Source: Paenibacillus ehimensis NBRC 15659
Lineage (GTDB): Bacteria; Bacillota; Bacilli; Paenibacillales; NBRC-103111
Length of the DNA: 46,428 nucleotides
Assembly: GCF_004000785.1 (NCBI RefSeq)
Contig: NZ_BILX01000051.1
Location: 1-46,428, forward strand
Direction: 5' to 3'
The notes below the pieces were generated by a model. That model had not been told where the DNA came from. It made no database searches and worked only from the letters and a program-made list of their open reading frames with translations. Position numbers and translations under genes: made by a program. This document shows positions 34,583-41,436 of this stretch, piece by piece (the stretch's first letter is position 1; the number at the start of each line of letters is the position of its first letter).

Positions 34583-35005
34583 AGAACACAAACACTCCCT
34601 TCTATTAATACCATAATATTACATCCGTAAGTATTTAATGGCAATATATAACATTTTATAACTTCAATATGATTCTTATCAAAAATCGGAGAAAAACCAG
34701 AGAAAAATAACGTAATTAGACATCAATTTTGAAATATATACAAGCCTCTCTAGCATTTGCTGTTTGCATTTGGGGGAAACTCTGTATTTGCAGAAGTACC
34801 AGGGATATTGACCAAAGTTGTTTACAGAAAGTTGAGCAACTTCTGGAATATATCAGTAAGCTTTGCGGTTGGTTCTCTGCTGATCGACGTTCAGTATACT
34901 GATGCAGCTTCAAAACAAGTAAAAGTTATTTTCTGAGAAGAAACCAATATTTTTTACCCTTCATATTTAAAATCCCCGCCAGTTTCCGGCGAGGATTCAA
35001 ATAAA
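34583..35005. other. AT-rich intergenic region
   Basis: Between the TPR gene and the discoidin-domain gene there is no ORF with a ribosome binding site. Around 34760-34935 the plus strand reads open for about 55 codons (FAEVPGILTKVVYRKLSNFW and onward) without an ATG or ribosome binding site, perhaps a degraded gene. The terminator at 34971-34997 belongs to the next gene. A possible TPR-gene promoter (TTGCCA, then TAATAT at 17 bp) is weak. Confidence 0.4.
34971..34997 (-). terminator. Hairpin terminator of the discoidin/FN3 gene
   Basis: AATCCTCGCC and GGCGGGGATT pair on the minus strand with one G-T pair around a 7-base loop, followed by TTAAATA. The stem is good, but the T-run is short. 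Confidence 0.65.
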
Positions 35006-36139
35006 TTATTTAGAGACAGGGATATACTCATTCACTTCATATGTAAGAATCTTATTGAAAATCACATAGTCTTTTCTGCTTTTGAAAGGTCCTTTATTGT
35101 TGTCGTGTTTATCAATCGCATAGGAAGCCGGACCAGTTCCAGTTGCTCTGCCTTCGTACCATGCAATGAATGTATTTACTTCTGTCATAGAGAGGTCAAA
35201 CTCTTTTTCAAGGCCGGTATCTAAGGTAACGACTAAAATTGCTCTTCCGGTTGGAGGTGGCGTTACCGGTGCTTGCGGAGTTGCCGATGCTTCATTAGAG
35301 TTTGCACTTTCCACAGGGCCATTGACTGCCGTAACAACGTAGTAATAAGTAGTTCCATTTATAACTGTGGTATCTTTGTAGGTAGTACCATATACACTAC
35401 TAGCAACGGTAGTATATGGTCCTCCTGGAGTAGTTGATCTTTTAATGTTGTAATTGGTTGCCCCTGAAACTGCTGTCCACGAAAGATCAACTTTTGAGTC
35501 TCCTCCAACTGCTACCAAATTTGTTGGTGCATCAATTGAAGGACGATTAGCAAGTTCCATCATCTCTATTTCAGCAATAGCAACCCGAGATTGGATTATA
35601 CCGTTTATCGAAGAAATATTTACCTTGTAATATCTGTAAGCAACACTATTGGAAAAAGTGTATTCTCTGGTTTCTGCTCTTTTCCAATTAACTTGTTCTT
35701 CTCTTTTATCAAGAATAACCCAATCTTGCCCATTGGAACTACCTTCAAAAGTCCAACTTTTTGGTGCATAATTGTTAGAGTCTGGATAGTCGTAGCTTGT
35801 AATTGTATATTTCGCAATTGTTTTTAGATTGTCAGCACCGAAGTCAAGACTTACCCACCCTGTTATTGCACCAGGTTTTACAGCCCAAGCGTCCTCTTTT
35901 CCACCGTTTTTTACTCCATTAAAAACTTTATAAGACATATACTGATACTCATCAAAAAAGTTTGATGAACTGGCTACTTGGGGTGACGGTGAATTATTAC
36001 TTGTCATCGGTTGGATAACATTTTCCGTATAGACTTCCTGTGCATAAACACTGGAAGACAAGCCACAAACTGATAAGAATAAGACTAATAAAAATGCCAT
36101 AGGAAGTAATCTCAATTCTTTTTTCAAATTAATAGTCAT
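35006..36139 (-). CDS. Exported protein with discoidin (F5/8C) and fibronectin type III domains
   Basis: This 377-residue exported protein has a signal peptide ending near VYAQE (residue 34). Residues 50-195 look like an F5/8-type-C/discoidin carbohydrate-binding domain (GWVSLDFGADNLKTIAKYTIT, PKSWTFEGSSNGQDWVILD, YRYYKVNISS). A fibronectin type III domain follows (about 200-290: PTNLVAVGGDSKVDLSWTAV, YYYVVTAVNG). After a Pro linker, the C-terminal 75 residues (GLEKEFDLSMTEVNTFIAWYEG and onward) form a module I associate with other Paenibacillus exported proteins. It has no catalytic domain, so it is probably a sugar- or wall-binding protein. The ATG follows AGGAGGAG. Its AT-rich codons set it apart from the flanking operons. 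Confidence 0.88.
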   Translation of the reverse strand: MTINLKKELRLLPMAFLLVLFLSVCGLSSSVYAQEVYTENVIQPMTSNNSPSPQVASSSNFFDEYQYMSYKVFNGVKNGGKEDAWAVKPGAITGWVSLDFGADNLKTIAKYTITSYDYPDSNNYAPKSWTFEGSSNGQDWVILDKREEQVNWKRAETREYTFSNSVAYRYYKVNISSINGIIQSRVAIAEIEMMELANRPSIDAPTNLVAVGGDSKVDLSWTAVSGATNYNIKRSTTPGGPYTTVASSVYGTTYKDTTVINGTTYYYVVTAVNGPVESANSNEASATPQAPVTPPPTGRAILVVTLDTGLEKEFDLSMTEVNTFIAWYEGRATGTGPASYAIDKHDNNKGPFKSRKDYVIFNKILTYEVNEYIPVSK

Positions 36140-36180
36140 ATACTCCTCCTGAAATTATGATTTTTTTGAACAAAAGGTAT

Positions 36181-36209
36181 TGTATAACTTAGCGGTATAA
36201 ACCGTCCAA
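36181..36209 (-). promoter_or_regulatory. Predicted promoter of the discoidin/FN3 gene
   Basis: On the minus strand TTGGAC (36209-36204) and TATACA (36186-36181) are 17 bp apart. Transcription would start about 35 bp before the ATG. Confidence 0.42.
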
Positions 36210-36827
36210 ACATATATCCCCTTAATTTATATTAACTGTATTAAGATAGAATAAAATTCATTATATTAGTAATTCAGCACTTTCCATAACTCATCATTAT
36301 CACTTTTAACTTACGAGGAAATAAGGTCTCTCGTTTAAAGTTATCTTGTCTAATACCCGGACGTCTTCCGCAGCTCGTTCGCCAGCCAGTGAGTATATTC
36401 GGCCTTCTTAAAGAGCTCTGTTCAAAAAAAATTCCAGACTGGTCGGAGATTGGACCAAATAAAAAGATTCCCCTGCCGAAACATAGGGGATATCCATAAA
36501 TCTAATTCTTGATAATTGAAGTTTAGTAAAGTATTGTTTCATCCCATGCCAACGCCCCCATATACAATGAACGCATCTTTTGGGTTGCTTGGGTTTAATT
36601 TCAAAATTCAATACCTATTTTCCCCCTATCTGATTCCCCATTCAAGTCTTCGTCCGTTATAGAATATCTTATCAGAAATTCATACCAATATTGGTCAAAA
36701 GAAATTTTATCCTATCTCCGGGCATTGAACTCCTCCTAGGGCGCATGATCCCCTTTTATGAAAAGTCTATGGAGATATATCCAGAAGAAATACGGTATGT
36801 ATCCAGTAAGGAAAATAAAGATATCTC
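36210..36827. other. AT-rich intergenic region with a gene remnant
   Basis: These 618 bp carry no intact gene that I can support. A 67-codon open frame at 36408-36611 (minus) has no ribosome binding site. A short GC-richer patch at 36350-36421 looks like the tail of a lost gene and is listed separately. No repeats, attachment site or tRNA was seen. Confidence 0.5.
36350..36421 (-). pseudogene. Possible C-terminal remnant of a lost gene
   Basis: Within AT-rich DNA a patch with the base composition of the core genes reads TELFKKAEYTHWLANELRK and ends in TSGY with a stop. A stop codon lies just upstream in the same frame, so no full gene exists. The reading resembles the end of a cytoplasmic protein, but the family cannot be named. 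It may be chance. Confidence 0.25.
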
Positions 36828-36861
36828 AAAAAAAATAGAATCAGCCTGTTATGGCTGATTC
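36828..36861 (-). terminator. Terminator of the leftward TetR gene
   Basis: On the minus strand GAATCAGCC pairs with GGCTGATTC around a 6-base loop, followed by TATTTTTTTT. It lies just after the TetR stop and is a textbook intrinsic terminator. Confidence 0.92.
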
Positions 36862-36884
36862 CATGAGCTCATGCTCTTCCCGCT

Positions 36885-37427
36885 CTAGCGCTCCGGGTGC
36901 TTCGGCTTAAGCTCGGGCATCTCCAGAACGGCCGAAATGTTGCACAGCATGCCGTTCGCCATGAACGTGCTGACCGCCGCCTCCGGTTGCGCAATGCCCG
37001 CTTCGCGAAAACGCGCTTCCACGTAAGCCGTTACCTGACTCATGCCTTCCCGCATCACTTGGCGGATCGGCTCTTCCTTGATGACCATCGCTTGCATTTG
37101 CAAAACGATCTCATGGTGATGCGTACGCATCAGCTCTTCGTAAGCTTGAATCATCGCCTGGACCAGCCGGTCCGAAGACGCATTCACCCCCGAGAAGGCA
37201 CGAACGATGCGCTCGAAGGCCAGCTTCAGCGCGGCGGCGAACAGCTCCGCTTTGCTTTTGAAAAATTTGAACACGTAAGGCTGCGAAATGCCCACCCGCT
37301 CCGCAACTTGCGCCGTAGTGGCGCTGTAGTAGCCATGCTCCGCGAACACCGCTACGGCAGCTTCCAATATTTCTTCTCTGCGGTTTACCGCGGCAGGCTC
37401 GCCGGTCTTCGACTTCATCTTGCCCAT
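36885..37427 (-). CDS. TetR/AcrR-family transcriptional regulator
   Basis: The protein is about 180 residues with an N-terminal HTH (REEILEAAVAVFAEHGYYSATTAQVAERVGISQPYVFKFFKSKAELF) and a helical ligand domain. Translation could begin at any of several ATGs. AGGAGGA lies directly before ATG 37430 and 37427, whereas the outermost ATG 37472 abuts an operator and has no ribosome binding site, so 37427 is used here. An operator with two perfect 10-bp arms covers the predicted transcription start, which argues for autorepression. It is downstream of the siderophore esterase, but its own promoter and terminator suggest an independent unit. Targets elsewhere, such as an efflux pump, are possible. 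Confidence 0.87.
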   Translation of the reverse strand: MGKMKSKTGEPAAVNRREEILEAAVAVFAEHGYYSATTAQVAERVGISQPYVFKFFKSKAELFAAALKLAFERIVRAFSGVNASSDRLVQAMIQAYEELMRTHHHEIVLQMQAMVIKEEPIRQVMREGMSQVTAYVEARFREAGIAQPEAAVSTFMANGMLCNISAVLEMPELKPKHPER

Positions 37428-37473
37428 CATTCCTCCTGAGAAACCGGAGTGCTCCGGCCGCTCCTTCTTCATC

Positions 37474-37495
37474 AGTTAGTAATTGATTACTAACT
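37474..37495. promoter_or_regulatory. Perfect palindromic operator of the TetR gene
   Basis: AGTTAGTAAT (37474-37483) and ATTACTAACT (37486-37495) are exact inverted repeats separated by 2 bp. The site covers about +1 to +20 of the predicted transcript, an ideal place for autorepression. Confidence 0.75.
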
Positions 37496-37497
37496 CC

Positions 37498-37526
37498 ACT
37501 ATAAGCGGACCGGCCGAAAATTTCAA
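37498..37526 (-). promoter_or_regulatory. Predicted promoter of the TetR gene
   Basis: On the minus strand TTGAAA (37526-37521) and TATAGT (37503-37498) are 17 bp apart. The -35 overlaps the stop codon of the esterase gene. Confidence 0.65.
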
Positions 37527-38272
37527 GAACCGATTTCCGCCGGAAACAACCAAGCCATCGCTTCCGGAAAACGTTTGATGAAATACGCCGCCTTGTGACT
37601 TGCGCCGTCTTCGATCTCAAGCCGCAGCCGCTCCCCGGAAAACCCGCGCTCCGACAAGATCGCGAACGCTTCCTTGGTATGCGGAACCATCGTGCTCTGA
37701 ATGTTCCGTTTATCGATGCCTTCGGCGCTTCCCACGTACATATAAATTTTGCGCGACACCGCCGCAATCGGCTCCGCTCTCACATACCCGATCATCCCCG
37801 GGAACCAGAAGGAGGCGGACAGCAGGCCGAAGCGCCCGAATACGCCCGGAAACAGATAAGCGGCGTAGAGCGAGATCAATCCCCCTAACGAAGCGCCGAT
37901 GATGCCCGTCTCCTCCGGCCGTCGGGACGTCCGGTACTTCTCGTCGACCCACGGCTTCAATTCGCCCGCAACAAACGAGAGATAATCGGCGCCCTTGCCG
38001 CCGAAATCCGCAAACTTGTCCGATAGCGCCGGGGCAAACCACGGCGTGTATTCGTCGTTCCGGCTGATCGGCTCGATGCCGACGAAGATAAGCTCGCGAA
38101 GCTCTCCGCGCGCAAATTTCCCTTCCAACTCCTCCATGGAGGACTCGAACAAATAGCTTCCATCCTGCACGTAAACGACCGGATATTTCGCTTCGCCCGC
38201 AGCATACGAAGGAGGGAGATAGACGGCTATCTCCCTGCCTCCGACCGATTCGGCAACGATTCTTCCTCGCAA
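37523..38272 (-). CDS. besA: Siderophore esterase (BesA/YbbA-like alpha/beta hydrolase)
   Basis: This 249-residue alpha/beta hydrolase belongs to the Fes/BesA group. The nucleophile is Ser128 in IIGASLGGLISLYA, an acidic residue follows, and the catalytic His lies in EDGASHKAAYF near the end. BesA opens the trilactone of ferri-bacillibactin in the cytoplasm to free iron. It directly follows the Feu-type permeases, as in B. subtilis feuABC-ybbA. No ATG fits. A TTG at 38272 is 11 bp after GGGAGGG and begins MRGRIVAES; an ATT nearer the ribosome binding site is less likely. The native siderophore may differ from bacillibactin. Confidence 0.87.
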   Translation of the reverse strand: MRGRIVAESVGGREIAVYLPPSYAAGEAKYPVVYVQDGSYLFESSMEELEGKFARGELRELIFVGIEPISRNDEYTPWFAPALSDKFADFGGKGADYLSFVAGELKPWVDEKYRTSRRPEETGIIGASLGGLISLYAAYLFPGVFGRFGLLSASFWFPGMIGYVRAEPIAAVSRKIYMYVGSAEGIDKRNIQSTMVPHTKEAFAILSERGFSGERLRLEIEDGASHKAAYFIKRFPEAMAWLFPAEIGS

Positions 38273-38289
38273 AGCGGCAATCGCCCTCC

Positions 38290-39312
38290 CTATCGTCTGG
38301 CCTTGAACAGCAAATACACAAAATACGGCACGCCGATGATCGATATGACGATGCCGACAGGCAGCTCGGCGGGCGAAAATACCGTCTTCGCAATAAAATC
38401 CGATACAACGACCAGCGCCATGCCGACGAGGCCGCAGACGGGAACCATGCGGACGTGCCGGATGCCTACGAGACGTCTGGCGATATGAGGCGCCATCAGT
38501 CCGACGAAGCCGACCCCTCCCGACACGCTGACGCAGGCGCTCACCAGCCCGATGCTGCCGAGCAGCAGAATCATCCGCTCTTTTTCCACAGCGACGCCCA
38601 AGCTTTTGACGCTGTTCTCCTCCAGCTGGAGCAAGTCCAGAATGTACGCTCTGCGCACGATGACGGGAATAAGAATGACCAGCCACGGAAGCATCGCGAC
38701 AATAAACTTCCAGTTGGCGTTGTAGATGCTGCCGGTCATCCAGACCGTCGCCATCTCGAAGTCGGACGGATTCATTTTCAGGCTGATGTACATGGCAACC
38801 GCGCCGAGTCCGGAAGCGGTGGCGATGCCCACCAGAAGGACGCGCTGCGGGTCCAGCTTGCCGTCCTTCCAAGCGAACAGATAAAGGAACGCAGCCGTGC
38901 TTAAACCGCCCGCCCAGCCGAACAGCGGCATCGTCATCGTCGACAGCCATCCCGTCCCTTTGATTTGCCCTTGGAAAAAAAACATAAAAATCACTATTGC
39001 CGCCCCCGCCCCGGCATTGATGCCGAGAATCCCGGGTTCGGCCAATCCGTTCCGCGTGACCCCTTGAATGACGGCGCCGGCGATGCCCAGCCCCAAGCCG
39101 ACCAGCGCGGCAATGACGATCCGGGGCAGCCGGAATTCGAAGATGACCAGATCATGCTCGGGCTGCGGCTCGATTCGAAGCAGCGTTCGAACCACTTCGC
39201 CCACCGTCATGTCGAAGGCCCCGTTCGTGAGAGACAGGTATACGGCGGTGACGATCAGCGCGACCGCTCCGAGCAGCACCGCCATGTACCTGCCGGTTGA
39301 ATGATTACGCAC
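38290..39312 (-). CDS. feuC: Iron-siderophore ABC transporter permease (FeuC-like)
   Basis: This is a 340-residue FecCD-type permease with about ten spans. Landmarks are LPRIVIAALVGLGLGIAGAVIQGVTRNGLAEPGILGINAGA and GGVGFVGLMAPHIARRLVGI, followed by PAELPVGIVISIIGVPYFVYLL. It forms the membrane channel with FeuB. It overlaps feuB by 8 bp and is followed by the esterase gene 17 bp later. A Btr-type regulator, a FeuA-like lipoprotein and the esterase in the same order support a catecholate siderophore, though the permease alone does not prove the ligand. Confidence 0.9.
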   Translation of the reverse strand: MRNHSTGRYMAVLLGAVALIVTAVYLSLTNGAFDMTVGEVVRTLLRIEPQPEHDLVIFEFRLPRIVIAALVGLGLGIAGAVIQGVTRNGLAEPGILGINAGAGAAIVIFMFFFQGQIKGTGWLSTMTMPLFGWAGGLSTAAFLYLFAWKDGKLDPQRVLLVGIATASGLGAVAMYISLKMNPSDFEMATVWMTGSIYNANWKFIVAMLPWLVILIPVIVRRAYILDLLQLEENSVKSLGVAVEKERMILLLGSIGLVSACVSVSGGVGFVGLMAPHIARRLVGIRHVRMVPVCGLVGMALVVVSDFIAKTVFSPAELPVGIVISIIGVPYFVYLLFKARR

Positions 39313-40315
39313 GCTGTTCCCCTCCCTTCTTCCGGATCAGATACAGAAAGAAAGGGACTCCGATCAAGGACGTCACGACGCCGATCGGCATCTCGAACGG
39401 GTAGTTCATGAAGCGGCTTGCGATATCGCACAAAGCAAGAAATACCCCGCCCAGCACGCCGGCGCACGGCACGATCCACCGGTAATCGAGACCGACGAGA
39501 AAACGGGTAATATGCGGGACGATCAAGCCGACGAAGGCGATCTTGCCGGCCAGCGCCACGGACACGCCCGTAAGCAGAATGACGGCAAGCATCGCGACCA
39601 CCTTCACGATCAGCGTCCTCTGTCCGAGACTGACCGCCACTTCCTCGCCTAAGGAAAGAATCGAAACGGATTTCGAGATGAGCAGCGCAAGCGCAACCCC
39701 GACAACGGCAAAAGGAATCGCCAGCTTGATCAGATTCGGGTCCATCTGATGCAGGCGGGCGTTATACCAAAAGCCGATTTTTTGCGAAACTTGAAAATAC
39801 GTCGAGAACGCGGTCGCCATGCTGCCGAGAAACGTTCCGATCACGGTGCCCGTAACTGCCAGCCGGACCGGAGACATCCCGCCCGGCAGCAGCGACGCCA
39901 GTCCGAATACAAGCCCTACGCCGAACGCCGAGCCGATGAACGAATAAACGATCATTTCGATCGAAGAAGAGCCGGGCAGCGCGATCATGCAGACCGTAAT
40001 GGCGAATACCGAGCCGTCGGTTACCCCCATGATCGAAGGGGATGCAAGGTAGTTCCTTGTCATCCCCTGCATGAGCGCTCCCGACATCGCCAGGAAAGCG
40101 CCGATGAGCAGCGCTCCGACCGCGCGCGGGACGCGGGAGTGCATGACGATTTGATGATTTACGTTGCCCGGGTCGAAATGCGCGAACGCCTCCCAAAGCA
40201 TGCTTGTATCGATCGTTTTGGAGCCGAAACGGACGGACAAAATAATCGAGAGGACAATCGCAACCGGCGAGAGCCATAAGATCCACGCCGGGTGAAGCTT
40301 GTAGGGTTGTCGCAT
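39305..40315 (-). CDS. feuB: Iron-siderophore ABC transporter permease (FeuB-like)
   Basis: This 336-residue FecCD-type permease has about ten spans. It contains SRVPRAVGALLIGAFLAMSGALMQGMTRNYLASPSIMGVTDG, GKIAFVGLIVPHITRFLVG, and EMPIGVVTSLIGVPFFLYLI. It is the partner of FeuC. The gap to feuA is 24 bp. No ATPase gene is present in the cluster; in Bacillus the shared ATPase YusV (FpbC) serves several siderophore permeases, and the same is likely here. Confidence 0.9.
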   Translation of the reverse strand: MRQPYKLHPAWILWLSPVAIVLSIILSVRFGSKTIDTSMLWEAFAHFDPGNVNHQIVMHSRVPRAVGALLIGAFLAMSGALMQGMTRNYLASPSIMGVTDGSVFAITVCMIALPGSSSIEMIVYSFIGSAFGVGLVFGLASLLPGGMSPVRLAVTGTVIGTFLGSMATAFSTYFQVSQKIGFWYNARLHQMDPNLIKLAIPFAVVGVALALLISKSVSILSLGEEVAVSLGQRTLIVKVVAMLAVILLTGVSVALAGKIAFVGLIVPHITRFLVGLDYRWIVPCAGVLGGVFLALCDIASRFMNYPFEMPIGVVTSLIGVPFFLYLIRKKGGEQRA

Positions 40316-40339
40316 GTATTGTCGCTCGCCTTCCCGAAA

Positions 40340-41335
40340 TCAGGAGGCCAGCTTTTCCATAGCTGCTTTCAAGAATTGAATTTTGCTCCACGATGTGCCG
40401 CCTTGACCCAACGGATCGACGATGTTGACGAATACTTTGTCGTTCTTTACCGCACTGATGCTTTTCCAGATCGGATTTTTTTGCAGATCCTCCAGCGCCT
40501 TCGGCGTATCTTTATTTTCGTCCTCCGAAAACTGCAGGAAGATGTAATCCGGGTTCATTTCGCTGAACTTTTCGATCGAGATGAGCTCCTGCGCCTTCGC
40601 CGCTTTCACTTCAGGAGGCGCCGTAAAGCCAAGATCGGCATACAGCGACGAGTTGAAGAACACGCCTTCGGGATAAATGTACAAGTTGCCGACCCGTACT
40701 CTCACGGCGACGACCTTCTTGTCTTTCATGCGATCGCCGAGCTTCGCTTTGGCCGCTGCGGCATCCTCCTTATACTTTTGCAGCACCTGCTTGGCCTGCT
40801 CCTGCTTGCCGGTCAGCTCGCCCAGCAGCAGCAGATTGGACTCCCAGTTCGTCGAAATATGGGAAACCGGGATCATCGGCGCCACTTTGCCCAGCTTCTC
40901 GGCCATCTCTGGCGGAAACTTGGTGGAGCCAAGAATAACGTCGGGCTTCATCTTCAAAATGCCTTCGATGTTCGGCTGCATTTTTTCGCCGCTGCTTTCC
41001 ACGCCTTGCGTGATGCTTTCGAACAGCTTCGGAAATTTGCCGCTCACGGTATTCGCGCCGACCGGCTTCACGCCGAGCACAAGCGCGTCCTCCATCGCTT
41101 CCATCGCGCCGGCGATGACGATTCGGTCCGTTTTGCCGGGAACCGTGTAGTCCTTGTCGAGATATTTGATCGTTTTGGTCGCCGGAGCTGCGGCGTCTTT
41201 GGCCGCTGCCGCCGGTTTCTCCGTTCCTGCCGAAGCCGCCGGCTGCTCTTTCCCCTGACCTGCCGTGCCGCAAGCGGACAAGGCAAGCGCCAGCAGTGCC
41301 GCAGCTCCTATTCCTGACCATCTACGCTTCATCAT
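40340..41335 (-). CDS. feuA: Iron-siderophore substrate-binding lipoprotein (FeuA-like)
   Basis: This 331-residue lipoprotein has Cys22 in LALSACGTAG and an Ala/Lys/Pro-rich linker, followed by a periplasmic-binding-protein fold of the iron-siderophore type: RIVIAGAMEAMEDALVLGVKPVGAN, LKMKPDVILGSTKF, then the long helix and a second lobe with VRVRVGNLYIYPEG. FeuA captures ferri-bacillibactin outside the membrane. ATG 41335 or 41332 both fit behind AGAGGGG; the longer frame runs through the promoter. A Fur box covers the predicted transcription start. Confidence 0.91.
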   Translation of the reverse strand: MMKRRWSGIGAAALLALALSACGTAGQGKEQPAASAGTEKPAAAAKDAAAPATKTIKYLDKDYTVPGKTDRIVIAGAMEAMEDALVLGVKPVGANTVSGKFPKLFESITQGVESSGEKMQPNIEGILKMKPDVILGSTKFPPEMAEKLGKVAPMIPVSHISTNWESNLLLLGELTGKQEQAKQVLQKYKEDAAAAKAKLGDRMKDKKVVAVRVRVGNLYIYPEGVFFNSSLYADLGFTAPPEVKAAKAQELISIEKFSEMNPDYIFLQFSEDENKDTPKALEDLQKNPIWKSISAVKNDKVFVNIVDPLGQGGTSWSKIQFLKAAMEKLAS

Positions 41336-41355
41336 CCTGCTAAATCCCCTCTCAC

Positions 41356-41370
41356 TGATAACGATTCTCA
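41356..41370. promoter_or_regulatory. Fur box at feuA
   Basis: TGATAACGATTCTCA matches the 7-1-7 Fur operator (TGATAAT-N-ATTATCA) at 12 of 14 positions. It lies just downstream of the predicted feuA -10, so Fur with iron would block transcription. Confidence 0.8.
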
Positions 41371-41376
41371 TTTGCG

Positions 41377-41382
41377 ATTATA
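41377..41382 (-). promoter_or_regulatory. -10 element of the feuA promoter
   Basis: A perfect TATAAT lies on the minus strand, with no good -35 at the usual distance (GGTTTC-like). A strong -10 with a poor -35 is typical of promoters that need an activator, here probably the Btr-like regulator. Confidence 0.55.
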
Positions 41383-41405
41383 AACTACCCTCCCCCCTGA
41401 AACCA

Positions 41406-41436
41406 TGGACGATTTCCGGAGTTACTTTGGACAATT
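41406..41436. promoter_or_regulatory. Candidate Btr-binding direct repeats upstream of feuA
   Basis: TGGACGATT (41406-41414) and TGGACAATT (41428-41436) are direct repeats with a 22-bp period, two turns of the helix, as AraC-type activators need. The proximal copy ends just upstream of the -35 position. The distal copy lies in the last codons of btr. Confidence 0.5.

Noticed and set aside
34716..34913. 65-codon minus-strand ORF upstream of the TPR gene
   Set aside because: It has no ribosome binding site, and the composition is like non-coding DNA; the opposite strand is equally open for a similar length.
36408..36611. 67-codon minus-strand ORF in the AT-rich gap, with a faint LytTR-like reading
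   Set aside because: It has no ribosome binding site or promoter, and the similarity is too weak to support a gene.
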